64,000 nt of DNA, taken from Clostridiales bacterium Firm_07. Lineage in GTDB: Bacteria > Bacillota > Clostridia > Oscillospirales > CAG-272. Below are positions 51,710 through 59,368 of this stretch, in pieces; position 1 is the stretch's first letter, and the number at the start of each line of letters is the position of its first letter. The stretch covers positions 149,244 to 213,243 of the forward strand of contig LVAM01000010.1 of assembly GCA_001604005.1 (NCBI GenBank), in the 5' to 3' direction. The notes beneath the pieces are model-generated. The model did not search any database and was not told the DNA's origin. It saw only the letters and a list, made by a program, of their open reading frames with translations. Both the position numbers and the translations under genes were made by a program.

Positions 51710-53743
51710 TTATTCCGCGTCGGCGGGTGTTTCCGCCGCATTTTCTTCTTCCGCGGGCATCTGCTCCGCCGCGGCCGCCACTTCTTCCAGCAGCGCGCGA
51801 ATCGAGAGGCTGACTTTTTGATGTTCGTTGTCGATCTCGATGATCTTGGCGTCTACGTTCTGACCGATCTCCAACACGTCGGCGGGTTTGCCGATGCGCG
51901 TCATCGCGATTTGGGAAATGTGGATGAGGCCGTCCACGCCGTCGATGATCTCGGCAAAGGCACCGAAAGGCATCATATTGACGATCTTGACGGGCACGAC
52001 GTCGCCCACGGCGTATTTGCCGGTAAAGATGAACCAGGGGTTGGTATCCTCGGTCTTGTAACCGAGCGAAATGCGCTTCTTCTCGCGGTCAAAAGATTTG
52101 ACAAAAACCGTGATCACGTCGCCCACCGAGAGGACGTCGGCGGGAGATTTGATGTGTTTCCAAGAGAGTTCGCTGGTGTGCACCATGCCGTCCACGCCGC
52201 CGAGATCCACAAACGCGCCGTATTTGGTCATATTCTTGACGGCACCCGTGTAGGTCTTGCCTTCTTCGATGTTCGCCCAAAACTCTTCCTCTTTGGCGCG
52301 GCGCTCTTCACGCGCGACGGCGCGGATCGAGCCGATCGCTTTGAAGCCGGGCTCTTTGGTCTCGATGATCTTGAATTTCACCGTCGTGCCTTTCATCGGG
52401 GAAAGGTCGGCTTCTTTGGGCTGACCGGATTGCGACGCGGGGATAAACACGCGGTTGCCGGACAAAAAGACGATCACGCCGCCCTTGACCACGTCCGCCA
52501 CCGTGCCTTCCAACACCGTGCCGTTCTCTTTGGCATCGACGATCATCTGCCAGTTTTTGCCGGAATCCACGCGGCGTTTGTCAAGTTCCGCCACGCCGTC
52601 GATGTCGCTGACGCGGATCACTTTGGCTTCCACCTTGTCGCCCACGCGGAAGGTTTCGGTCAACTTTACCGAAGGATCATCGGTCACGTGGTCGGCTTTG
52701 ATGTAGCCCGTTACGCTGGTCCCGAGATCCAGTTGCAGCTCGGTATCGGACACGTGTGTGACGATGCCGGTGACGATTTCTCCTGTATGTAAAGTTTTGA
52801 TGGTTGCTTCTTCAAGCATTTGTGCAAAGTTTTCGTTCATAATCTGATGAACCTCCTCTATGATGTTCGGCGGAGTGGATGCTCCGGCGACGATGCCCAC
52901 TTTGCGATGGGCCGCTGTAAACGGTGCGACCAAAGGAAGATCCGCCCTGACCGATACCCAAAGCGTATCCGGGCAATGGCGCGCGGATATGTCAAAGAGT
53001 TTGGCGGTGTTGGAACTTTCTTTCCCGCCGATCACGATCATCCCGTCGCACGCGGCGGCAAGTTCCGCCGCTTCGGTTTGCCGCAATTCCGTAACATTAC
53101 ATATTGTATCAAAAATTAAAGCATTTGTACAGTATTTTTGCAAAAGTTTTTGACATTTTTTCCATTCTGATAAATTTTGCGTCGTTTGCGCCACCATAAC
53201 AGGGGTTTTTGACGAAAAATCAAGCCCCCGAAATAGGGTTTCCGCCTCCGCCGCGTCGGCAAAAGCGTATTTCTCGCCTTCAAAGCAACTCATAAAGCCC
53301 TCCACCTCCGGGTGGGCGGCTTTGCCGGCGCAAAGAAAGATCTTCTCGTTTTTGCCCTCTCCCGCGCTCTGCTCCGCGGCTATGCGATGGATCTTCGCCA
53401 CAAAGGGGCAGGTGCAGTCTTCCACCAGGAAAAAGGGGTTTTCGGCGCTGTAGCGTTCCAGTTTTTCGCGCACGTCGCGCGCGATGCCGTGCGCGCGAAT
53501 AAAGACGCGCACCGGCGCTTCTCTGCTCGCTTCTCTTGCCGGCGCGGCAAGATCGTCCGCTCCGACGGAAAAGACGCCCGCCTCTTCCAGTTCCCGCGTG
53601 TAATCCTCGTTGTGAATAAGATGCCCGAGAGTAAAAATGCGCTCGCCGGGTCGCCGCGCGCGAACGGCGCGCCCCAAACGCTCGGTCGCGCCCCGCACGC
53701 CGGGACAAAAGCCCGCGTTGTCGGCAAGATGGATCTCGGTCAT
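51710..53743 (-). CDS. ispH: Fusion of IspH (HMBPP reductase) and ribosomal-S1-type repeats
   Basis: 677 residues. Residues 1-300 are IspH: Fe-S cysteines Cys13 (GFCPGV), Cys112 (TCPFVAKIH) and Cys215 (TICNVTEL), plus HN at 44-45 (GHLIHNEDY), QTTQN and GGKESSNTAKL. Residues about 320-655 hold four S1 domains (for example TGAVKNMTKYGAFVDLGGVD). IspH makes IPP/DMAPP in the MEP pathway; the S1 part binds RNA. The fusion is established in Clostridia. ATG 53743 has GAGG 7 nt upstream and overlaps plsC by 4 bp. Confidence 0.93.
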   Translation of the reverse strand: MTEIHLADNAGFCPGVRGATERLGRAVRARRPGERIFTLGHLIHNEDYTRELEEAGVFSVGADDLAAPAREASREAPVRVFIRAHGIARDVREKLERYSAENPFFLVEDCTCPFVAKIHRIAAEQSAGEGKNEKIFLCAGKAAHPEVEGFMSCFEGEKYAFADAAEAETLFRGLDFSSKTPVMVAQTTQNLSEWKKCQKLLQKYCTNALIFDTICNVTELRQTEAAELAAACDGMIVIGGKESSNTAKLFDISARHCPDTLWVSVRADLPLVAPFTAAHRKVGIVAGASTPPNIIEEVHQIMNENFAQMLEEATIKTLHTGEIVTGIVTHVSDTELQLDLGTSVTGYIKADHVTDDPSVKLTETFRVGDKVEAKVIRVSDIDGVAELDKRRVDSGKNWQMIVDAKENGTVLEGTVADVVKGGVIVFLSGNRVFIPASQSGQPKEADLSPMKGTTVKFKIIETKEPGFKAIGSIRAVAREERRAKEEEFWANIEEGKTYTGAVKNMTKYGAFVDLGGVDGMVHTSELSWKHIKSPADVLSVGDVITVFVKSFDREKKRISLGYKTEDTNPWFIFTGKYAVGDVVPVKIVNMMPFGAFAEIIDGVDGLIHISQIAMTRIGKPADVLEIGQNVDAKIIEIDNEHQKVSLSIRALLEEVAAAAEQMPAEEENAAETPADAE

Positions 53744-54360
53744 TTCGTTTCCTCGCCCAGTTTGCACACCGCGTCGTAGATCTCGCCCGCGATGCGCGCG
53801 TATTCGCCGCTCTTTTCGGGATCGTAAGCAAAGGCTTCAAACGGGATCGGCTTGCCCACGATCACGGTGACGCGGCGAAAGAATTTCCACTTGTAGTTTT
53901 TCATCTTGATGTGCACGGGCAAAACCTTGACGCCCGTGTGCGCGGCAATCATTCCCGCGCCGAATTTGATGGGGCACTCGCGGGGCAGTCTCTCGGCACA
54001 CCGCGTGCCCTGCGGGAACATTCCCACCGATTTTCCTTCTTTCAGGAGCCGCACGGTGTATTTGACCGCCCCCACGTCGTTTTTACCGCGTGAGACCGGA
54101 TACGCGCCGAGTTTTCGCACCAAAAAGCCGAGAAAAGGAACGCGGAAAAGTTCCGCTTTCGCCATAAAATGCGGTTGCTGTCGCCGCATCGCGGCGCAAA
54201 TGAAAACGGGATCGAGCACCGACTGATGATTGGCGCAAACCAGATAATTCCCCTCGTCTCTTTTCGGCTCCCGTTTCGCGTTTTTCACGCGCACGCGAAA
54301 AATAAGCCGCACGGGGATCACCAAAATTGCGCGCAAGATGGTATAGAAAACGCCTCTCAA
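53740..54360 (-). CDS. plsC: 1-acyl-glycerol-3-phosphate acyltransferase
   Basis: 206 residues. The catalytic HxxxxD is NHQSVLDPVF, followed by FPQGTRCAERLPR (EGTR-like motif) and a hydrophobic N-terminal helix. It acylates lysophosphatidic acid to phosphatidic acid at the membrane. The TTG start at 54360 has GGAGG 7 nt upstream and overlaps the flavoprotein stop (TTGA). In many Clostridia cmk sits between the flavoprotein and plsC genes; it is missing here. Confidence 0.93.
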   Translation of the reverse strand: MRGVFYTILRAILVIPVRLIFRVRVKNAKREPKRDEGNYLVCANHQSVLDPVFICAAMRRQQPHFMAKAELFRVPFLGFLVRKLGAYPVSRGKNDVGAVKYTVRLLKEGKSVGMFPQGTRCAERLPRECPIKFGAGMIAAHTGVKVLPVHIKMKNYKWKFFRRVTVIVGKPIPFEAFAYDPEKSGEYARIAGEIYDAVCKLGEETK

Positions 54361-55646
54361 ACCGATTCCTCCTTATTCTTTTCCGCAAGGTACGCCGCCG
54401 CGCTCTCGCCGGACAGCACCCCCGTGGAAAAAGCGATTTGCAAATTAAATCCACCCGTATATGCGTCGAGATCCAACACCTCGCCCGCAAAATACAGTCC
54501 GATAACAAGCCGAGACGCCATCGTGCGCGGTGACACTTCGGAGAGTTTCACGCCGCCGTGCGTAACGATGGCTTCCTCGATCGGGCGAAAGCCCCCGACC
54601 GTGATGGGAAAATCTTTGAGAAGCCCCAGCAACGCGGCGCGCTCCTCACGCGTGACGGCATGGATCTTCTTGCGCGGATCGACGCCGCTTTGCCGCAGAA
54701 ACGGCGCGATCATCTTTTGCGGCAAAAGATCCGAAAAGGCATTGATGAGATCGCGGTTGCGGTAACGCTCGAAATCCGATAACAGCCGCGCGTCCAACGT
54801 CTTTTCGTCAAGCGCGGGTTTTAAGTCGATATGCGCCGTATAGCGCCCTTTCGCCATCGGACGCAGATGCGCCGAACCCGAGAGAACAAGCGGTCCCGAA
54901 AGTCCGAAATGCGTAAACAGCATCTCGCCGCGATCTTCAAAAACGGTTTTACCCGTCACCTCGTCGCGAAACGAAAGACCGACGTTTTTCAGCGACAACC
55001 CCTGCATCGAAGCACAGATATTGCCGATTTCCGTAAGCGGCACGAGCGAGGGCTCGATCGGCACGACCGTATGACCCAGCGCGGCGGCGAAACGATACCC
55101 GTCCCCCGTCGATCCCGTCAGCGGATACGAAGCGCCGCCCGTGGCAAGGATTACGGCGCCGTGTGTGTATTCTTTTCCGCCCGCCGTTAAGGCAAAAGCG
55201 CCGTCAAGGCAAACGACCTTCTCCACGCACGCGTGCCGCACGAGAACGCCCGCTTCGCGGCAAAGGCGCGTCAGCGCGTCCACGACGTCGGTGGCGTTAT
55301 CGGATACCGGAAAAACACGGTTGCCGCGCTCGACTTTGAGCGGCACGCCGGCTTCCTCAAAAAAGCGTTCGGTCTCCGCGCTGCCAAAGCGGCTCCACGC
55401 GGAGTATAAAAATCGCGGATCCCCCGTAACGTGCGCGAAAAACGCGTCGCGCGCGCAGTGGTTGGTGAGGTTGCAGCGCCCTTTTCCCGTGATGCGGAGT
55501 TTCCTGCCGCAGCGCTCGTTTTTCTCATAGATCGTGACAGAAGCGCCCGCCCGCGCGGCGTGGATCGCCGCCATCATTCCCGCCGCTCCGCCGCCGATGA
55601 CGGCAAGAGACGCACGGTTTTCAGTTGTTTTTGTCGTAGATATCAT
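54357..55646 (-). CDS. HI0933-family FAD/NAD(P)-dependent oxidoreductase
   Basis: 429 residues. The dinucleotide fold is AVIGGGAAGMMAAIHAARAG, with GRKLRITGKGRCNLTNHC and near the C-terminus SRLVIGLYFAGEVLDLDAYT and GGFNLQIAFSTGVLSGESAA, all typical of the HI0933/BaiN family. Its substrate is unknown. It overlaps the rpiR gene by 26 bp and plsC by 4 bp. ATG 55646 lacks a strong RBS, so it depends on coupling. Confidence 0.9.
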   Translation of the reverse strand: MISTTKTTENRASLAVIGGGAAGMMAAIHAARAGASVTIYEKNERCGRKLRITGKGRCNLTNHCARDAFFAHVTGDPRFLYSAWSRFGSAETERFFEEAGVPLKVERGNRVFPVSDNATDVVDALTRLCREAGVLVRHACVEKVVCLDGAFALTAGGKEYTHGAVILATGGASYPLTGSTGDGYRFAAALGHTVVPIEPSLVPLTEIGNICASMQGLSLKNVGLSFRDEVTGKTVFEDRGEMLFTHFGLSGPLVLSGSAHLRPMAKGRYTAHIDLKPALDEKTLDARLLSDFERYRNRDLINAFSDLLPQKMIAPFLRQSGVDPRKKIHAVTREERAALLGLLKDFPITVGGFRPIEEAIVTHGGVKLSEVSPRTMASRLVIGLYFAGEVLDLDAYTGGFNLQIAFSTGVLSGESAAAYLAEKNKEESV

Positions 55647-56481
55647 ATTCGTCCCAAATCTCTTCCAGTCGCCGCAAGCGCGAAAGCACTTCTTCCCGTC
55701 GGCACATCGACAGCGCCGCAACCAGCGCGTCCGCAATGCTCAAAGGGGCAACGAGCGAATCCACGAAAGACGCCATGTCGCTCTTTGCGAGGAGCAACTG
55801 ATCGCTCTCCCCCGCAATGGGCGACGCTTCGCTGTCGGTCAGCGCCACCACGTTGCACCCCGCACGGTGCGCGTATTGCACGGCGCGCACGGTGCGCTTG
55901 GAATAGCGCGGAAAACTGATGGCAATGAGCACGTCCCCCTCTCCGATATCGAGAATCTGCTCAAAGATCTCGCCGCCCGAAGAAAGCTCGATATTGTGTA
56001 CGTTGTCAAACATCATACGCAAATTAAAATTCAAAAAGCCCGCTAAAATCGAGGATGAACGAGAGCCGAGGATATACACCTTCCGCGCGGCGGCAATACG
56101 CTCCACCGCACTTCCAAACGCGGCGCGGTCAAGCCCTTCCAATGTGCGGCGGATCTTTTCGGCGTCGCCGAGGAGCACGCGGTCGAGAATTTCCGCGCGT
56201 CCGAAAACGTTTTCCGTCACTTCCAAGCGCCCCGCGGCAGTCAGTTTCGTTTTGGTCAGCTCGCGCAGAGCGTTCTGCAATTCGGGATATCCCGAAAAAC
56301 CGATTTCATCGGCAAAACGCACGACGGTCGACTCCGAAACGCCGCATTCCTCTCCGAGTTTCGCCGCCGTCATATAGGCGGCTCTGTCATAGTGTTCCAG
56401 CAAAAAAGACGCGATCTGCCGCTGTCCCTTCGACATAGCGGACATTTTTTCACTGATCATATAAAGCAAACTCGGCTTCAT
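55621..56481 (-). CDS. MurR/RpiR-family transcriptional regulator
   Basis: 286 residues. An N-terminal HTH (about 1-77) has MTAAKLGEECGVSESTVVRF and GFSGYPELQNALRELTKTK. A SIS sugar-binding domain follows (KVYILGSRSSSILAGFLN, VLIAISFPRYSKRTVRAVQY and GCNVVALTDSEASPIA). RpiR proteins sense phosphosugars. Being first in the operon rpiR-flavoprotein-plsC-ispH, it could affect isoprenoid and lipid genes, but no target site is visible. Confidence 0.93.
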   Translation of the reverse strand: MKPSLLYMISEKMSAMSKGQRQIASFLLEHYDRAAYMTAAKLGEECGVSESTVVRFADEIGFSGYPELQNALRELTKTKLTAAGRLEVTENVFGRAEILDRVLLGDAEKIRRTLEGLDRAAFGSAVERIAAARKVYILGSRSSSILAGFLNFNLRMMFDNVHNIELSSGGEIFEQILDIGEGDVLIAISFPRYSKRTVRAVQYAHRAGCNVVALTDSEASPIAGESDQLLLAKSDMASFVDSLVAPLSIADALVAALSMCRREEVLSRLRRLEEIWDEYDIYDKNN

Positions 56482-56513
56482 TTTCCGCTCACCTCTCGGC
56501 AATATGATTTTTT

Positions 56514-56542
56514 ATTATACTATATTTTATACAAAAAGTCAA
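56514..56542 (-). promoter_or_regulatory. Sigma-A promoter of the rpiR-ispH operon
   Basis: Minus strand TTGACT (56542-56537), 17-bp spacer, TATAAT (56519-56514), 32 bp before the rpiR ATG. Confidence 0.83.
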
Positions 56543-56556
56543 CCGCGTACGCCCGC

Positions 56557-56599
56557 AAAAAACGCGGCGCGTTTCACGGAGGAAACGCGCCGCGTTTTT
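56557..56599 (-). terminator. Terminator after the sugar transferase gene
   Basis: 18-bp stem (56557-56574 with 56582-56599), core ACGCGGCGCGTTTC/GAAACGCGCCGCGT, loop of 7, six T on the minus strand. It starts 2 bp after the stop codon. Confidence 0.92.
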
Positions 56600-56601
56600 A
56601 T

Positions 56602-57288
56602 TTATTCCGCGCCGTTTTTCTCAAAAACCGCGCGGAAAGTCTTGAAAAAGATTTTGACGTCAAGCCAAAGCGAACGCCGCCGGACATAATCGGCCTCCAT
56701 TTGCATCCGCTCGTCATAGCCGACGTTGCTTCTGCCGTTCACCTGCCAATATCCCGTCAGCCCCGGGCGCACCGAAAGGATCACGTCGCGCTCTTTGCTT
56801 TGTTCCAATTCCCACGCGAAATAAGGGCGCGGGCCGATAAAGGACATCGTGCCGAAGAGAACGTTGATAAATTGCGGCAACTCGTCCAGTGAAGTGGCGC
56901 GCAAAAACTTGCCGTTTTTCGTGATGCGCGGATCGTCTTTCAGTTTGTGAAACTCCTCGTATTCCGCGCGTGCTTCGGGGTTTTCCGCAAGATATGTAGA
57001 GAGCACCGCGTCGGCGTTTCGCACCATACTGCGGAACTTGTAAAGATAAAATATCTTTCCGTTTTTCCCCACCCGTTTCTGCCTGTAAAAGACCGATCCC
57101 ACGTCTTTGCAGCAAAGATTGACCGCAAAAACGATCGGGATAAAGGGGATCAGAAAAAGACAGCCGAAAAGCCCGATCACGATGTCCGCAAAGCGTTTGA
57201 AAAAGTCGTAAACGAAACCGCGAAAACTTCTTTTCTGGGGCAGGACGCGCGTTTCGCTCTGCTGCTCAACCAGCGTTTTTTCCATCAT
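56602..57288 (-). CDS. Undecaprenyl-phosphate sugar phosphotransferase (bacterial sugar transferase)
   Basis: 228 residues, the short form with one N-terminal membrane segment (about 30-60). Signature parts are VFYRQKRVGKNGKIFYLYKF, TKNGKFLRATSLDELPQFIN, and SFIGPRP plus VRPGLTGYWQVNGRS. This family transfers sugar-1-phosphate to undecaprenyl phosphate to start exopolysaccharide or glycan units. It overlaps the upstream membrane gene by 4 bp. The CapD and Wzz genes at the other end of the window may serve the same pathway, but lie far apart. Confidence 0.93.
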   Translation of the reverse strand: MMEKTLVEQQSETRVLPQKRSFRGFVYDFFKRFADIVIGLFGCLFLIPFIPIVFAVNLCCKDVGSVFYRQKRVGKNGKIFYLYKFRSMVRNADAVLSTYLAENPEARAEYEEFHKLKDDPRITKNGKFLRATSLDELPQFINVLFGTMSFIGPRPYFAWELEQSKERDVILSVRPGLTGYWQVNGRSNVGYDERMQMEADYVRRRSLWLDVKIFFKTFRAVFEKNGAE

Positions 57289-58010
57289 TCCCCGTCCTTC
57301 CCTTCCGCGCCGTCAGTCGGGGGCAAAAGCAACTTGCGCTCCGCGCTTTCCGGCAGCGCCTCCGGTTCCGCGGGCAAAACTTCCGCTTCCGCGTCGCCTT
57401 CGCTCGCTTCTTCCGTCTCTGCCTTTTTCTCGGCGGCACGACTGCGTGCCGCGCGGAAGTTATCCACCGTGGCGTATCCGAAGATCACGGCACCGATCAG
57501 CGCCGTTCCGCCGATGAAGAAAATAAAATATTTGTCTTTGATCAGCGGGCGCACCAACTGCCACACGCCGACGGCGGAGAGCAAAATATACCAGCAAAGC
57601 CGGAGAAGCGGGTGTTTCGGCTTTTCTTCATCGGTGAGATAGAAAGCGCGTATCGTCAAGACCGCGCCGCGCAACCACACGGCAAGCCCCATCGCGGAGC
57701 AGACCTGAATCGTCGAAACGACGGGCAGATCCACAAAATCTCCGCACGCCTCGATCGCCGTGACAAGCAGTAAAATGACGATCTCGCCCGAAAGAAAAGC
57801 GCGGGCGACGCCGTGATAACGCGGCAGCATCGGGATCAGCATAAAGATCGTGTATAAGAGCAGCACGACGGCGGTGATGAGGTGAATGGTCTTTTGACCG
57901 TAATGCCCCTCGCCCACGCCGAAGCCGTCCAAAAACATCAACAGCGACAAAATCGCCAAAAGGATACAGATGATCAGCGTAAAAACGCGATTTTTGATCA
58001 GTTTTTGCAT
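57285..58010 (-). CDS. Membrane protein of unknown function
   Basis: 241 residues with six hydrophobic segments in the first 190, then an acidic/alanine-rich cytoplasmic tail (KKAETEEASEGDAEAEVLPA). No family recognised. It overlaps the sugar transferase by 4 bp (ATGA), so it is translated with it and may assist polysaccharide export or regulate it (inference). The promoter is at 58052-58080. Confidence 0.75.
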   Translation of the reverse strand: MQKLIKNRVFTLIICILLAILSLLMFLDGFGVGEGHYGQKTIHLITAVVLLLYTIFMLIPMLPRYHGVARAFLSGEIVILLLVTAIEACGDFVDLPVVSTIQVCSAMGLAVWLRGAVLTIRAFYLTDEEKPKHPLLRLCWYILLSAVGVWQLVRPLIKDKYFIFFIGGTALIGAVIFGYATVDNFRAARSRAAEKKAETEEASEGDAEAEVLPAEPEALPESAERKLLLPPTDGAEGKDGE

Positions 58011-58051
58011 ATGCCCTCCAAAATACGGTTGTATGAGGTCAATCCACCATC

Positions 58052-58080
58052 ATTATACTAAATTTGCACGCAAAAAGCAA
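58052..58080 (-). promoter_or_regulatory. Sigma-A promoter of the membrane protein-sugar transferase unit
   Basis: Minus strand TTGCTT (58080-58075), 17-bp spacer, TATAAT (58057-58052), 42 bp before the start codon. Confidence 0.75.
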
Positions 58081-58110
58081 GTTTCGACGGCAAATAACAA
58101 AACTTACCGC

Positions 58111-58923
58111 TCACGCTTCTTTTTTGACAATCTTACGAAAGAAAAAGAGGATCGCTCCAAAGAAGAGCCACACGGCGCCGGCAAGACAAACGGGAAGAAA
58201 AAGCGCCACCACCGTGGTGGAAAACGTCGTCAGCGACACGCGCAAGGCGCGCGCCAGACGGCTGTCAAACAGAGAAAGAGCCAACGAAACGAGCGCCGCA
58301 ATCCCCGTAAACATCAAAAAGCCGTAAAGCGCGTCCGACAGTTCCGCAAAAGAGACCGACACGCCGAAAGCGATGAAGAAAAGGAGCAGTGCGCCGACGA
58401 TTTTGGCAAATACCGATACGCCCGGGGCGCCGATCAGCGCAGGGATCAGCGAGAGCGCGGCGCGCACGTAGGCGGAAAACTCCGCCCCGTTCTCCCCCAA
58501 CGTTCTCACTTCCCGTATAAACGGGAGCAAAACGCCGTGAAAACAGGAAAGAAAGATGACAAAAACAGCGAAAAGCCCCATAGCCACGGGCGCCATAGCA
58601 TAGACGAAATTGCCGAACACGGCAATGGGATTGCGGGGGTTATACGAGTGTTCGACGTAGCCGAACTCGCCGTTTTCCCCGTTCGCCTCGAAAAGGCGCA
58701 TCGACTCCACCCGATGCAAAAACAGCACCGCCGCCAGAGCGTGCGCCCCCTCGCGAAGCGGCGTGGAGAGCACGTTTGCCGCAAGCAGAAACGGTTTGCC
58801 GCTCCCGTTGCCCGCAAGATAGGCAAAAACTCTGCCGCAAACATACAGGGCAAGCCCGAAAAGAACGGGCGGGAGACAGAGGAGCAAGATCCATTGGGTA
58901 AAAAGAGGCAAAAAGTTTTCCAT
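58111..58923 (-). CDS. M50-like membrane protein with altered metal-binding motif
   Basis: 270 residues with about six helices. Residues 54-63 read TPLREGAHAL and are followed by FLHRVESMRLFE, GEFGYVEHSYNPRNPIAVFG and NFVYAMAPVAMG. In relatives I recall, this position is HELGH/HEGAH, as in site-2-protease-type M50 enzymes. Here the first His is Arg57 while Glu58 and His61 remain. It may be a degenerate membrane protease. ATG 58923 has GGAGG 3-4 nt upstream. It stands alone next to rnpB. The family assignment is from memory and therefore moderate. Confidence 0.6.
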   Translation of the reverse strand: MENFLPLFTQWILLLCLPPVLFGLALYVCGRVFAYLAGNGSGKPFLLAANVLSTPLREGAHALAAVLFLHRVESMRLFEANGENGEFGYVEHSYNPRNPIAVFGNFVYAMAPVAMGLFAVFVIFLSCFHGVLLPFIREVRTLGENGAEFSAYVRAALSLIPALIGAPGVSVFAKIVGALLLFFIAFGVSVSFAELSDALYGFLMFTGIAALVSLALSLFDSRLARALRVSLTTFSTTVVALFLPVCLAGAVWLFFGAILFFFRKIVKKEA

Positions 58924-58944
58924 AGTCCTCCTTGTTGGCGCCGC

Positions 58945-58973
58945 TTGACAAGAGCGCGCGCGCGTGCTATAAT
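58945..58973 (+). promoter_or_regulatory. Consensus sigma-A promoter of rnpB
   Basis: TTGACA (58945-58950), 17-bp GC-rich spacer, TATAAT (58968-58973). Predicted start about 58980, exactly where the RNA begins. It overlaps the RBS side of the divergent membrane-protein gene. Confidence 0.92.
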
Positions 58974-58979
58974 AAAGCA

Positions 58980-59330
58980 CAACTTTGCCAAACGGTCGCG
59001 CGATATCACGCCGAAAGGTAATACCGTGAGGAAAGTCCGGGCTTCACAGGGCAGGATAGCTGATAACGTCAGCCGCAGGCGACTGCCGGGAAAGTGCAAC
59101 AGAAATAAACCGCCCCCACGGGGGTAAGGGTGGAAAGGCGAGGTAAGAGCTCACCCACTCCTATGGTAACATAGGTTTGCTGTAAACCCTATCCGAAGCA
59201 ACACCGCAAAAGGGATGCCTGCCCGGCACATATCCCTTAGGTGGCACGGAGATTTCTCCGAAGTTTTGCGGCGACGCAAAACGCAGATTGATGACCGTTC
59301 TCGACAGAACCCGGCTTATCGGCAAAGTTG
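58980..59330 (+). ncRNA. rnpB: RNase P RNA, class A
   Basis: About 350 nt. P1 pairs AACTTTGCC (start) with GGCAAAGTT (end). The conserved core GAGGAAAGTCCGGGC at 59030, GGAAAGTGCAACAGAAA, GGTAAGAGCTCACC and the 3' CGACAGAACCCGGCTTATCG are all present. The P4 partner elements fit class A rather than the Bacillus class B. Together with RnpA protein it matures the 5' end of tRNAs. Confidence 0.97.
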
Positions 59331-59336
59331 TGTTCC

Positions 59337-59367
59337 GGCGGCAAGCGCAACGCTTGCCGCCTTTTTT
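59337..59367 (+). terminator. Terminator of rnpB
   Basis: 11-bp stem GGCGGCAAGCG/CGCTTGCCGCC, loop CAA, six T (59362-59367). It abuts the stop codon of the converging ftsK gene. Confidence 0.92.
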
Positions 59368-59368
59368 A

